64,000 nt of DNA from Crocosphaera sp. (GTDB taxonomy: Bacteria > Cyanobacteriota > Cyanobacteriia > Cyanobacteriales > Microcystaceae), in assembly GCA_030065205.1 (NCBI GenBank), contig JASJDN010000012.1, forward strand, positions 1-64,000, given 5' to 3'. The notes beneath the pieces are model-generated. The model saw nothing but the letters and a program-made list of their open reading frames with translations, did not search any database and was not told where the DNA came from. The translations under genes were made by a program, and so were the position numbers. Positions 27,401 to 38,300 of the stretch are shown piece after piece (positions within the stretch are counted from its first letter, which is position 1; every line of letters begins with the position of its first letter).

Positions 27401-30400
27401 TACCTATTCTTGAATCTGAATTATTTAATCAGACGGAAAATTTTATTAAACCCAAAACTGAAACCCAAACGATTGTTACTTCTATTTGGTCTGAAATTCT
27501 TAAATTAAAACGAATTAGTATTAAAAGTAATTTTTTCGAGTTAGGGGGACACTCTTTACTAGCAACTCAAATTATTTCTAGGATTAGAGAAAAATTTAAT
27601 ATCAATATTCCTTTAAAAAGTTTATTTGAGTCTCCCTCTATTGAACAGTTAAGTATTAAAATCAACGATCTATGTCAAGGAGATAATATACCTCAAATTC
27701 CCACGATCAATTCCCAGAAAAAACCTGAACTTATTCCTCTTTCTTTTGCTCAACAAAGACTTTGGTTTTTAGATAAACTAGAAGGAGCTAATGCCGTTCA
27801 TAACTTACCAGGGGTATTAGAAATAACGGGAAAATTAAAGCGAGAAGCCTTAACAAAAAGTCTTCAAGAAATTATTAATCGTCACGCAATATTAAGAACG
27901 AATTTTGACAGCAAAAATGGTAGACCGTTCCAAATTATTCATCCTAATACAAATTTATCCCTACAAGTTTTTGATCTTCGTTCCCAGGCAGAAACAACAG
28001 TGCTTGAAGATATCATTAATCAAGACTTCAAAAAGCCTTTTGATTTAAAAGAAGATAATCTATTTAGGGTGAGTTTGATTCAGTTAGAAGAAGAAAAACA
28101 TATTCTTCTGATGATGATGCACCATATTATTTTTGATGGCTGGTCAATGAATGTATTAACTGAGGAATTAACCCAATTATATGAAAGTAATGTACACCAA
28201 ACGTCAGTGAAATTCCCCCAATTAACCATTCAATATGCTGACTTTGCCCTATGGCAACGAGATAATCTTCAAGGTGAAGTATTAGACCATCAGCTAAACT
28301 ATTGGCAAAAAAAATTAGTCGGTATTCCATCGTTATTAGAACTCCCAACGGATTATAATCGTCCTCCTGTTCAAAGTTTTAGAGGAAGTTATCAAAGTTT
28401 TTTACTACCCAAAGTTATCCAAGACAAACTAATAGAAATCAGTCATAATAATGGTGTAACATTATTTATGACCCTCTTGGCGGCTTGGAAAGTTTTACTC
28501 TCCAAATATAGCCGAGAGAAAGACATTGTGATTGGTTCCCCTATTGCTAATCGCAATAAACCGGAAATAGAACCTTTAATTGGGTTTTTTGCTAATACTT
28601 TAGCTCTGAGAACTAATTTATCTAATAATCCAACTTTCAAAGAATTATTAACTCAAGTCAAACAAACTTGTTTAGAAGCTTATGCTCATCAAGATATTCC
28701 GTTTGAAAAGTTAGTGGATGTTTTAAAACCTGAAAGAAATTTAAGTCATCATCCTATTTTTCAGATTATGTTCGTCCTCCAAAATACAGATAAAGGGGTG
28801 TGGGAATTACCAGGAATAACCTTTAATTCTTTAGAGCGTAAAGATGTTATAACGTCAGAAAAAGAAACCATTGCCAAATTTGATTTAACCCTGATGATGA
28901 AAGAAACAAAACAGGGTTTAATCGGTGAGATTGAATATCGTCAAGATTTATTCACTCCATCAACTATTAAGAAAATGGTTAAGCATTTCGAGATTTTGTT
29001 ACAAGAAATTTTAAAAAAGATAGATCAAAAAATTGGTGAGGTATCAATTTTAACGGGAGCAGAAAAGAAACAATTAATTATTGATTGGAATCAAACCAAA
29101 GTAGATTATCCTGACAACAAATGTCTTCACCAACTATTTGAAGAACAAGTTAATAAAACCCCTAATGCTGTGGCTTTAATTGAGGGAAATAATTGTTTAA
29201 CTTATCAACAATTAAATCAAAAAGCCAATCAACTTGCTCACTATCTCAAAAAATTAGACGTTGAAGCAGAAACATTAGTTGGGGTGTGTGTAGAGCGTTC
29301 CCTAAAAATGGTAATAGGATTACTCGGTATTTTAAAAGCAGGAGGAGCTTACGTTCCTATTGATGCGAATTATCCCCAAAAACGTATTGACTATTTATTA
29401 AATGATGCTAAGATTGCCTTCTTACTAACCGAAGAAAAATTAAAAGATAAATTTTTAACAGATGTCAATCATCTTATTTTGTTAGATAGAGATTGGAAAA
29501 CAATTGAGCAAGAATCTAATAGTAATTTCCCATTAAAAATTAATGCAAAAAATCTTGCTTATATTATTTATACCTCAGGTTCTACAGGTAACCCAAAAGG
29601 GGTAATGATTGAACATAAAGCATTAATAAATTATCTCTATTGGTGTATTCAATATTATCAAGTTGCTCAAGGAAATGGATCTTCTGTTCAATCTTCTATT
29701 GGATTTGATGCCACTATCACCAGTTTATATTCTCCTTTATTAACAGGAAAAACAGTTACTTTACTACCTGAAAAAGACGAAATAGAAGAACTCAATCATT
29801 ATTTACGCTCTCATAACTCTAGTTTAGTCAAGATTACCCCTGCTCATTTAGACATTCTTAATCACTCTATTTCCAGCGAAGAAGCTTCTGATAAAAGCAA
29901 CGTATTTGTCATCGGAGGAGAAGCATTATTTGCTAAACAAATTGAATTTTGGCAACAACACTCGCCTGACACAAGACTTGTTAATGAGTATGGCCCAACG
30001 GAAACGGTAGTCGGATGTTGTATTTATGAAATTAATCCTCACAAACCGCTATCCCAAGCTGTTCCGATTGGTCGTCCTATTGCTAATACTCAACTCTATA
30101 TTTTGGATGATTATCAACAACTTGTACCTCAAGGAGTTATTGGAGAATTATATATTGGTGGAGAAGGATTAGCAAGAGGTTATCTTCATAAAGAGTCCTT
30201 AACAACTCAGAAATTTATTCGTAATCCCTTTGATACAAATAGAGAGACTAGACTGTATAAAACGGGAGATTTATGTCGATATTTAGACGATGGAACCATA
30301 GAATATATTGGTCGTATTGATAATCAAGTCAAAATTCGCGGGTTTCGCATTGAGTTAGGGGAAATAGAATCAGTTTTAAAAGAGCATTCGGATGTTAAAG

Positions 30401-32316
30401 AAGTGGCTGTTATCGTCACAGAAGAAGAACAAAAAGCTAAACAGTTAGTTGCTTATATCACTGCTAATATTAGTCACAATAATTTATCAGAGATTTTAAA
30501 AAGTTATCTCAAAGATAAACTTCCTGACTACATGATTCCGAATCTTTTTATTCTATTAGAAAAAATGCCTTTAACCCCCAATGGAAAAATTAATTATCAG
30601 GGGTTACCGAGTAGTGAGCATTATTTTACAAATAAACCAATTATTCCCCCCCGTAACCCTGTTGAAGAAACATTAGGAAATATATGGAAAGAAATTTTAA
30701 ACCTGGAAACCGTTAGTATGAATCATAACTTTTTTGAACTGGGGGGAGATTCTATTGTCAGTATTCAAGTAGTTTCTCAAGCGAAGCAAGCAGGTATTCA
30801 AATCACAGCGAAACAACTGTTTGAATATCAAACTATTGGAGAATTAGCGACTGTTGCCCAAACTCAAACATCGGTCATTGCTGAACAAGGATTAATCATA
30901 GGAAAGGTTGAATTATTACCCATTCAAACCTGGTTTTTTGAACAAGATTTTGCTGAACCAAATCATTGGAATCAGTCAATTTTATTGACTGTTGAACCTG
31001 AGATCAATCATGAACTTTTAAGAGAAAGTTTTCAACAGTTATTACATCATCATGATGGCTTACGCTTAACCTTTGAAAACATTAATAATAATTGGCAACA
31101 AACTTATGAGTTATATAATGTTATGTTTCCTTTGGAAATCATTGATTTATCTAAGATGAAATTGTCGGAACAAACTCAACTAATTACAACTAAAGCAAAT
31201 GAGGTTCAACAAAGTTTTAATCTGAGTCAAAGCCCCTTAATCAAAGCCATTTTATTTCAGCTTGGTAATAACCAGCCGAGTCGTCTTTTAATTGTGATTC
31301 ATCACTTAGTGGTTGATGGTGTTTCTTGGCGAATTTTATTAGAAGATTTGGTTTCTGTTTATCAGCAACTTAGTCAAAATAAAGAGATTCAACTACCTAG
31401 AAAAACCACATCATTAAAAAAATGGAGTGAACAATTACAAACCTATGCTCAATCAGATAAAATCAAAGAAGAGTTAGACTATTGGTTAACCCTATCTCAG
31501 CAAAAAATAAACCCTCTTCCCTTAGATTATTCCGTTTCTTTTCAAGAAAATACCGTTGACTCTACTCAACTGCTCAAAGTCTCGTTAAATAAGTCAGATA
31601 ATCAGGCATTATTGACCGATGTTGCTACTGCTTATCAGACACAAATTAATGATGTTTTATTAACTGCTTTAGTCAAAGCATTTTATCAGTGGACAGGTCA
31701 ATCTTCTTTGTTAATTAACTTAGAAGGTCATGGTAGAGAGGAATTATTTGATCAACTGGATATTTCCAGAACAGTTGGTTGGTTCACCACCCTATTTCCT
31801 GTTTTATTAACCTTAGACCAAACCAATGATCTAGGCGATCATTTAACCAGCATAAAAGAACAACTCAGAAAAATTCCCAACAAAGGCATTAACTACGGAA
31901 TTTTACGTTATTTGAGTAATAATGAAACCATAAAACAACAATTAAATATGATAAACAAGCCCCAAATTAGTTTTAACTATTTAGGACAATTTGATCAAAC
32001 AATTAAGAAACCTCCTTTATTAAATATTGCCCCAGAATCTAGTGGCATAAATTTTAGTCCTAAAGCCCACAATAGTCATCTAATCGAAATTAATGCAGTC
32101 CTAATTTCTGACCAACTAGAAATCACCTGGAGTTATAGCACAAATCTTTATAAAGCTGACACAATTCAAACCTTAGCTGATAACTATGTTGAAGCATTAC
32201 AGGAGTTAATTAAACACTGTCAATCAATAGATGAAGTTAATTATACTCCTTCAGATTTTCCTGAAGCAAATTTAAGTCAGGAAGACTTAGATAGTCTCTT
32301 TCTAGAACTTGAATAA
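24463..32316 (+). CDS. NRPS, C-A(Lys)-PCP-C-A(Asn)-PCP-E
   Basis: The protein has 2617 residues. C1 (about 25-460) has HHIITDG at 157-163. A1 (about 480-990) has FDAAAEEIY at Asp679; its specificity residues read D-A-E-D-I-G-T-V-V, the signature I know for lysine-type substrates, with acidic pocket residues. PCP1 Ser1031. C2 (about 1085-1520) has HHIIFDG at 1220-1226. A2 (about 1545-2050) has FDATITSLY at Asp1749; the code is D-A-T-K-V-G-E-V-G, one change from the Asn code DLTKVGEVG. PCP2 is LGGDSI (Ser2097), the form common before epimerases. E (about 2130-2590) has HHLVVDG from His2280 and EGHGRE. Predicted output is L-Lys then D-Asn; substrates are inferred from codes only. Confidence 0.93.
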   Translation: MNSQQNMISINNYLDIFDEKDIYIFPTSSAQARLWFLTELEPESFAYNEQVLIHLKGKLNSKAIKDSFNEIINRHEILRTLFTSNNGQPVQIILPNLTLDLPLINLTELSKTEQQDTIKQISRQEIETPFKLTEVPLIKLKLLQLNPQENLLIITLHHIITDGWSGEILMKELATLYEAFSSKKSSPLEPLDIQYADFTLWQNEYLQSDTIIDKLNNWKDKLADIPPLLELSTDYSRPALPSYQGGCKTFTLSQELSHKLQQLSQNNDSTLFMTLLTAWGILLSKYSQETDIVIGSPIANRNKTEIEPLIGCFVNNLALRINLSNNPTFTELLQQVRQVCLGAYNDQDVPFEKLVEILQPQRNLSNHPIFQVMFALQTANSQTFQSSTIDFTILEKETIIAKFDLSLEIRVTKNGLSGNIEYRKDLFKASTIERIVNNFQVLLNSILLIPESPISNLSLLSELEKNKILKTWKNEQLKHPQTDCIHHLFEVQVNQTPQAVAVESEGNQLTYYQLNEKANQLAHYLQSLEVKPDSLVGLFIDRSLNMMIGLLGILKAGGAYLPLDPAYPKDRLNYLLDDAQVDVLITTKSLSHLLPATSAKIIYLDQDWSNIAAYNNSNPVSAVNRHNLAYIIYTSGSTGKPKGVMIEHQSLVNFTQSSIKQYNINSQDRILQFASISFDAAAEEIYPCLSSGATLVLRNDEMLSSVNTFLSQCNHWQLTVLDLPTAYWQQLTTEIFKKQEKLPNSIRLVIIGGEKVIPEKIRNWQKKVGDFPQLLNTYGPTEATVVSTIYSVESSETIDQEVPIGKPIENAVTYILDNELNLCPIGVPGELYIGGLGLARGYLNRPDLTAKSFIKSPFEQSQLLYKTGDLVRYLATGDIEYLGRIDNQVKLRGFRLELGEIESTLSTYPSIKDVTVIVREDDSNNKQLVAYLVGEVSYKNIGQIREYLANKLPYYMIPSGFMILEKLPLTPNGKINKKALPILESELFNQTENFIKPKTETQTIVTSIWSEILKLKRISIKSNFFELGGHSLLATQIISRIREKFNINIPLKSLFESPSIEQLSIKINDLCQGDNIPQIPTINSQKKPELIPLSFAQQRLWFLDKLEGANAVHNLPGVLEITGKLKREALTKSLQEIINRHAILRTNFDSKNGRPFQIIHPNTNLSLQVFDLRSQAETTVLEDIINQDFKKPFDLKEDNLFRVSLIQLEEEKHILLMMMHHIIFDGWSMNVLTEELTQLYESNVHQTSVKFPQLTIQYADFALWQRDNLQGEVLDHQLNYWQKKLVGIPSLLELPTDYNRPPVQSFRGSYQSFLLPKVIQDKLIEISHNNGVTLFMTLLAAWKVLLSKYSREKDIVIGSPIANRNKPEIEPLIGFFANTLALRTNLSNNPTFKELLTQVKQTCLEAYAHQDIPFEKLVDVLKPERNLSHHPIFQIMFVLQNTDKGVWELPGITFNSLERKDVITSEKETIAKFDLTLMMKETKQGLIGEIEYRQDLFTPSTIKKMVKHFEILLQEILKKIDQKIGEVSILTGAEKKQLIIDWNQTKVDYPDNKCLHQLFEEQVNKTPNAVALIEGNNCLTYQQLNQKANQLAHYLKKLDVEAETLVGVCVERSLKMVIGLLGILKAGGAYVPIDANYPQKRIDYLLNDAKIAFLLTEEKLKDKFLTDVNHLILLDRDWKTIEQESNSNFPLKINAKNLAYIIYTSGSTGNPKGVMIEHKALINYLYWCIQYYQVAQGNGSSVQSSIGFDATITSLYSPLLTGKTVTLLPEKDEIEELNHYLRSHNSSLVKITPAHLDILNHSISSEEASDKSNVFVIGGEALFAKQIEFWQQHSPDTRLVNEYGPTETVVGCCIYEINPHKPLSQAVPIGRPIANTQLYILDDYQQLVPQGVIGELYIGGEGLARGYLHKESLTTQKFIRNPFDTNRETRLYKTGDLCRYLDDGTIEYIGRIDNQVKIRGFRIELGEIESVLKEHSDVKEVAVIVTEEEQKAKQLVAYITANISHNNLSEILKSYLKDKLPDYMIPNLFILLEKMPLTPNGKINYQGLPSSEHYFTNKPIIPPRNPVEETLGNIWKEILNLETVSMNHNFFELGGDSIVSIQVVSQAKQAGIQITAKQLFEYQTIGELATVAQTQTSVIAEQGLIIGKVELLPIQTWFFEQDFAEPNHWNQSILLTVEPEINHELLRESFQQLLHHHDGLRLTFENINNNWQQTYELYNVMFPLEIIDLSKMKLSEQTQLITTKANEVQQSFNLSQSPLIKAILFQLGNNQPSRLLIVIHHLVVDGVSWRILLEDLVSVYQQLSQNKEIQLPRKTTSLKKWSEQLQTYAQSDKIKEELDYWLTLSQQKINPLPLDYSVSFQENTVDSTQLLKVSLNKSDNQALLTDVATAYQTQINDVLLTALVKAFYQWTGQSSLLINLEGHGREELFDQLDISRTVGWFTTLFPVLLTLDQTNDLGDHLTSIKEQLRKIPNKGINYGILRYLSNNETIKQQLNMINKPQISFNYLGQFDQTIKKPPLLNIAPESSGINFSPKAHNSHLIEINAVLISDQLEITWSYSTNLYKADTIQTLADNYVEALQELIKHCQSIDEVNYTPSDFPEANLSQEDLDSLFLELE

Positions 32317-32361
32317 ACGCGTTTTTAATCATTATTTAGTCCTGAAACTCCTTAAACTATC

Positions 32362-35300
32362 ATGGTAAATCTTTCTCAGAAACAAACAAACAAAGCAAAA
32401 AATATCAAAGCCATTTATCCCCTTTCTCCGATGCAAAAAGGGATGTTATTCCATGCCCTATACGAACCCAATTCAGGGGCTTATTGTGAGCAACTAATTG
32501 TTAAGTTTGACGGTCAACTTAATCAAGCTGCTTTCAAAAAATCATGGCAAGCTGTTATTGAACGTTATGACATTTTACGTACTGTATTTATCTGGAAAAC
32601 GCAAGAGCAACCCCTGCAAGTAGTTAGAGAAGATGTCACCCTTCCCTGGCAAACTTATGACTGGCGAGAACTTTCTTTAGATGAACAAGAAAAACAGATT
32701 AATTTACTATTAGAAAAAGATAAAAGTCAAGAATTTTTTCTCAATAAAGCACCTTTAATGAGATGTTATTTAATTCAAACGGCTGAGAAAAAATTTCAAT
32801 TTATTTGGAGTTATCATCATATCTTATTGGATGGTTGGTGTCAGCCTCTTATTTGGCAAGATATTTTTCAATTTTATCAAGCTTTTTCTCAAGGAGAAAA
32901 TTTATATCTAACCCCACCCTTACCCTATCGAAATTATATTAACTGGTTACAAAAACAAGATCATCAAACTGCAAAAACGTTCTGGGAAAATAACCTAAAA
33001 GGTTTAGAAAGTCCTACGTTAATAGAGATTGATCAAACATTTCAACCTTCAACAGAAAACAACTCAAATTATCAAGAAAGTTTTCGCACATTAGGAAAAA
33101 ATCTAACTCATCAATTACAACAAGTATGTCGTGAGTCTCATCTTACCTTAAACACCATTTTTCAAGGGATTTGGGCTTTACTATTAAGCCGTTATACGGG
33201 AGAGTCTGATATTATTTTTGGTGCTACGGTATCAGGTCGTTCACCTGAGTTAACAGGTGTAGAATCAATGGTTGGGCTATTTATTAATACCTTACCCGTG
33301 CGCCTTAAAATTGATGAAAATCAATCCTTTATTTCTTGGTTAAAAGAAGTTGGGAAAGAGCAAGTTGAACGAGAAATCTATAGTTATAGTTCTTTAATCG
33401 ATATTCAAGAATGGAGTGATATTCCTCGGAATTTTCCTTTATTTCAGAGTATTGTAGTCTTTGAAAATTATCCTCTAGATAGGTCTTCTTTACCGAAAAT
33501 GGGTGACGTACAAATTGAAGAATTTCAAGAGTTTGAACAAAATAACTATCCTTTAACTTTGACTATTATACCAGGAGATAATTTAGAGATTAATTTGAGT
33601 TATAATCCGAATTATTTTTCTCAGCCAACAATTGAAAAAATACTTGATCATTTAGAAATATTACTCACAACAATTCCTGATAACTTATTTCAACCCATAA
33701 ATCAAGTTTCTTTATTAACAAAACAAGAAAAAAAACAATTATTAATTGATTGGAACAATACTCAAGTTGACTATCCTCAACATACATTAATTCACCAATT
33801 ATTTGAAACACAAGTTAAAGAGACTCCGACGGCAACAGCTATAGAATTTCAGGGAGAAACCCTAACCTATTACCAATTAAACGAAAAAGCCAATTGTCTC
33901 GCTGCTTACTTACAAGAATTAGGGGTTAAATCCAATGTTTTAGTGGGAATTTGTCTCGAACGTTCCCCAGAGATGGTAATCGGTTTATTAGCCATTCTCA
34001 AAGCAGGAGGAGCTTATATTCCTATCGATCCCGTTTATCCGTTGGATCGCATTCATTATATGTTAGAAGACTCGCAAGCTCCAGTTTTATTAACCCAAAA
34101 ATCTCTATTATTTCAGTTTACTAATTATCAGGGTAAAAGAGTTTGTTTAGAAGACATTTTTTCAAAAAATGCTCAACAATTTACTCTCACCAAATGGGCG
34201 CAATCTCAGAATAATATTATTTCCTCATTTCAAGCTAAAAATTTACACTCAACCGACCTTGCTTACGTTATTTATACATCAGGATCAACTGGAAAACCAA
34301 AAGGTGTCAAAATTAGTCATCAGTCGGTGGTTAACTTTTTATTAGCTATGAGGAAAAAGCCAGGTTTATCAGCCCAAGATAAGTTGTTAGCAGTCACAAC
34401 TTTATCCTTTGATATTGCTGCTTTAGAAGTCTATTTACCTTTAATTGTTGGGGCAAAAATCATCCTAGCAAGTCGAGATGTAGCCGCAGACGGGCAACAA
34501 TTAAAAACCCTATTAAATGAGTCTCAAGCCACAGTCATGCAGGCTACACCGGCTACTTGGAGACTATTATTAGCCGCAAAATGGACAGGAAATCCTAATT
34601 TAAAAATTCTGAGTGGCGGGGAAGCTCTTTCAACCAATTTAGCGAATCAATTAACAACAAAAGCTAAGTCAGTCTGGAATGTTTACGGACCAACAGAAGC
34701 AACCATTTGGTCAACGTGCTATCAAGTTAAAAAGGAAGAAAAAGGAAGCATTTCTATTGGTCGTCCCATTGATAATACAACCGTTTATGTTCTTGATTCT
34801 TATTTACAATTAGTCCCTGTTGGGGTTATTGGAGAGCTATATTTAGGTGGAGAAAGTTTAGCCAAAGGATATCTTAATCGTCCTGAACTAACGGCTGAAA
34901 AGTTTATTAAGAATCCTTTTATACCTTCTCAAAAATTGTATAAAACTGGGGATTTAGTTCGATATCGACCTGATGGAAATCTTGACTATTTAGGACGTAC
35001 AGATCATCAAGTTAAAGTTCGAGGATTTCGCATTGAATTAACGGAAATAGAAACCGTTATTTCTCAATATCCAGTTATAGAACAAGGGGTGGTGACAGTT
35101 CGAGAAGATAGCTCAGAAACTCAGCAATTAGTCGCTTATTTATTGGGTAATATAACAGAAAAAACCTTACATAAGTTGAGGCAATATTTACAAGAAAAGT
35201 TGCCAAGTTATATGATTCCTAATCGGTTCCTTCTTTTAGAAGAACTGCCTTTAACCCCCAATGGAAAAATTAATAGACGGGCTTTACCCGTACCTGATAC

Positions 35301-38300
35301 TAAAGAGTTTAATGATAGTGATGACTTAGTCAAACCTCAAAATCCAACCCAAGAAATTATTGCGTCTATTTGGTCAAAGGTTCTTAATTTAGAGGTTATT
35401 AGTATTAAACATAACTTTTTTGAATTAGGAGGCCATTCTTTATTAGCGACGCAAGTTATTTCAAGAGTTAGAGAAATATTTGCCCTCGATATTCCCTTAA
35501 AAAGTTTATTTGAAGCTCCAACTATTGAGCAGTTCAGTCAAATAATAGCAACAACTTATCAAGATGATATTGTTGAAATTCCTGATCTTATTAAAGTTTC
35601 TCGCCCTGAGCAGATACCTCTTTCTTTTGCACAACAAAGATTGTGGTTTTTAACCCAACTAGAAGGAGCTAGTTCAGCTTATCATATGCCAGGGGTTATT
35701 TATTTGAAAGGTCAAATCAACCATAAAGCCTTAGAAGAAAGTCTGAATCAAATTATCAGTCGTCATGAAGTTTTACGGACTACTTTTCAACCCTTAAATG
35801 GGGAAGCGATACAAGTTATTCATCCTGAAGAAAAAGTAAAGTTGAACATTATTGATGTCAGAAATCAAGATCAGCAGACAATTGAAACGATCATTGATCA
35901 CGAAATCGAAAAACCCTTTAATCTAGAAAAGGATAGTTTAATTAGAGTCAGTTTAATTCAGTTAAGAGAGACAGAAAATATCTTAGTTGTAACAATGCAC
36001 CACATCATTGCTGATGCTTGGTCAATTAAGATTTTGATCAAAGAATTATCAGCTTACTATGAATGTTTTTTAGACAATAAACCTTGTCATTTACCAGAAC
36101 TACCTATACAGTATGCTGATTTTGCTATTTGGCAAAGAAGTAATATAGAAAAAGATGTTATTAGTCAACAACTGGCTTATTGGAAACAACAATTAAAAGG
36201 CATTCCCTCATTATTACAACTCCCTACCGATCATCCTCGTCCCCCTCTACAAAGTTTTAAGGGAGCTTATCAGAAGTTTGTAATTAGCTCTAACTTAAAG
36301 CAAAAATTAACACAACTCACTCAACAAAATGGAATGACATTATACATGACCTTTTTAGCTGCTTGGACAGTATTGATGTCACGATATAGTCAAGAAGAGG
36401 ATGTGGTGATTGGTTCTCCTATTGCTAATCGAAATCGAACAGAAATAGAACCCTTAATTGGCTTTTTTGTCAATACTTTAACCTTAAGAATTGACTTATC
36501 AAATAATCCCTCATTTACCCAATTATTAAAACAGGTAAGACAAGTTTGTTTAGAAGCTTATCATCATCAAGATATTAGTTTTGAAAAAATAGTTGAGGAG
36601 CTACAACCCGAAAGAAACTTAAGCAATAATCCCATTTTTCAAGTAATGTTTGATTGGGGAACAGAAGAAGATGATCAATTACAATTACCAGGATTAAACT
36701 TAGAGGTTATAGAACGAGAAAATTCCATTGCTAAATTTGACTTAACTCTATCAATGACGGATACAAATGAGCAAATAATGGGAGAAATTGAATACAGTAG
36801 TGACCTATTTGAACCCTCAACAATTAAAAGAATGGTTGAGCATTTTCAGGTACTTTTACAAGCTATTATAGATAAGCCTGAGCAAGCAATCAAGCAGTTA
36901 AATATTTTAGGAGAAGCGGAAAGCAAACAACTGTTATTTAACTGGAATAATGATCAAATTGATTACCCTAAAAATCTTAGCATTCATCAATTATTTGAAG
37001 CACAAGTTAGCAAAAATCCTGAAGCAGTCGCTTTAGTATTTCAAGGAAAAAAGCTCACTTATCAACAATTAAATCAACGGGCTAATCAACTAGCTTATTA
37101 CTTACAACAATTTAACCTTAAATCTAATAGTTTGGTTGGGGTTTGTTTAGAACGCTCTCTGGAAATGGTGATCGCTATCTTAGCTATCCTAAAAGCTGGC
37201 TATGCTTATATTCCTTTAGATCCCCTTTATCCTCAAGAAAGACTAGACTATATGATATCTAATGCTGAACTATCGGCTTTAATTACTAACCAATGTTTAA
37301 CCGATAAACTGAATAAGCAAGACTGTCCTATCATTTGTTTAGACATAGAAAAAGAGCAGATTTTACAGCAAGGAGAAACTAATCTGAATCAGCCAGTTAA
37401 CCCAGAAAATTTAGCATATATTATCTATACATCAGGGTCAACAGGTAAACCAAAAGGGGTTATTATTCCTCATAAAAATCTTGTTAATGCTTATTACGCT
37501 TGGGAAAATACCTATCAGTTAAGTACCCACTGTCACAGTCACTTACAAATGGCTAATTTCTCCTTTGATGTCTTCTCAGGAGACTTAGTTCGTAGCCTTT
37601 GTTCAGGGGGAAAATTAGTGCTTTGTCCCAGAGAAACATTATTAGAGCCTGAAGCTTTATATCAACTTATGAAAGATGAAAAAATTGATACGGCTGAATT
37701 TGTTCCTGCTGTTCTCAGAGCATTAGTTGAATATCTAGAAACTAAAAATTTCAGGTTAGATTTTATGAAATTATTAGTCGTAGGATCTGATAGTTGGTAT
37801 GTTAAAGAACATGAAAAAGTAAAGGCGTTATGTGGTCAAAAAACTCGATTTATTAATTCTTATGGGGTGAGTGAGGCAACCATTGATAGTTCTTATTTTG
37901 AACAAACCAAACTAGATTTAAACCAAGAAAAATTAACACCTATTGGTCGACCATTTCCGAATACTAAACTGTACGTTTTAGATACAGCTTTGCAGCTGGT
38001 TCCTGTCGGTGTACCTGGGGAACTTTATATTAGTAGTATTGGGTTAGCACAAGGTTATCTTAATCGCCCTGATTTAACAGAAGAACGCTTCATACAAAAT
38101 CCCTTTGATTCATCTGAAAAGTTATATAAAACAGGGGATTTAGTTCGTTATCTTGCTGATGGTAATTTAGAGTTTTTGGGTCGCATTGACAATCAAATTA
38201 AACTGCGAGGATTTCGCATAGAATTAGGGGAAATTGAAGCAATTTTATATAAGCATTCTTTAGTCAAAGAAGCCGTTGTACTTGTTAGAGAAGATCAACC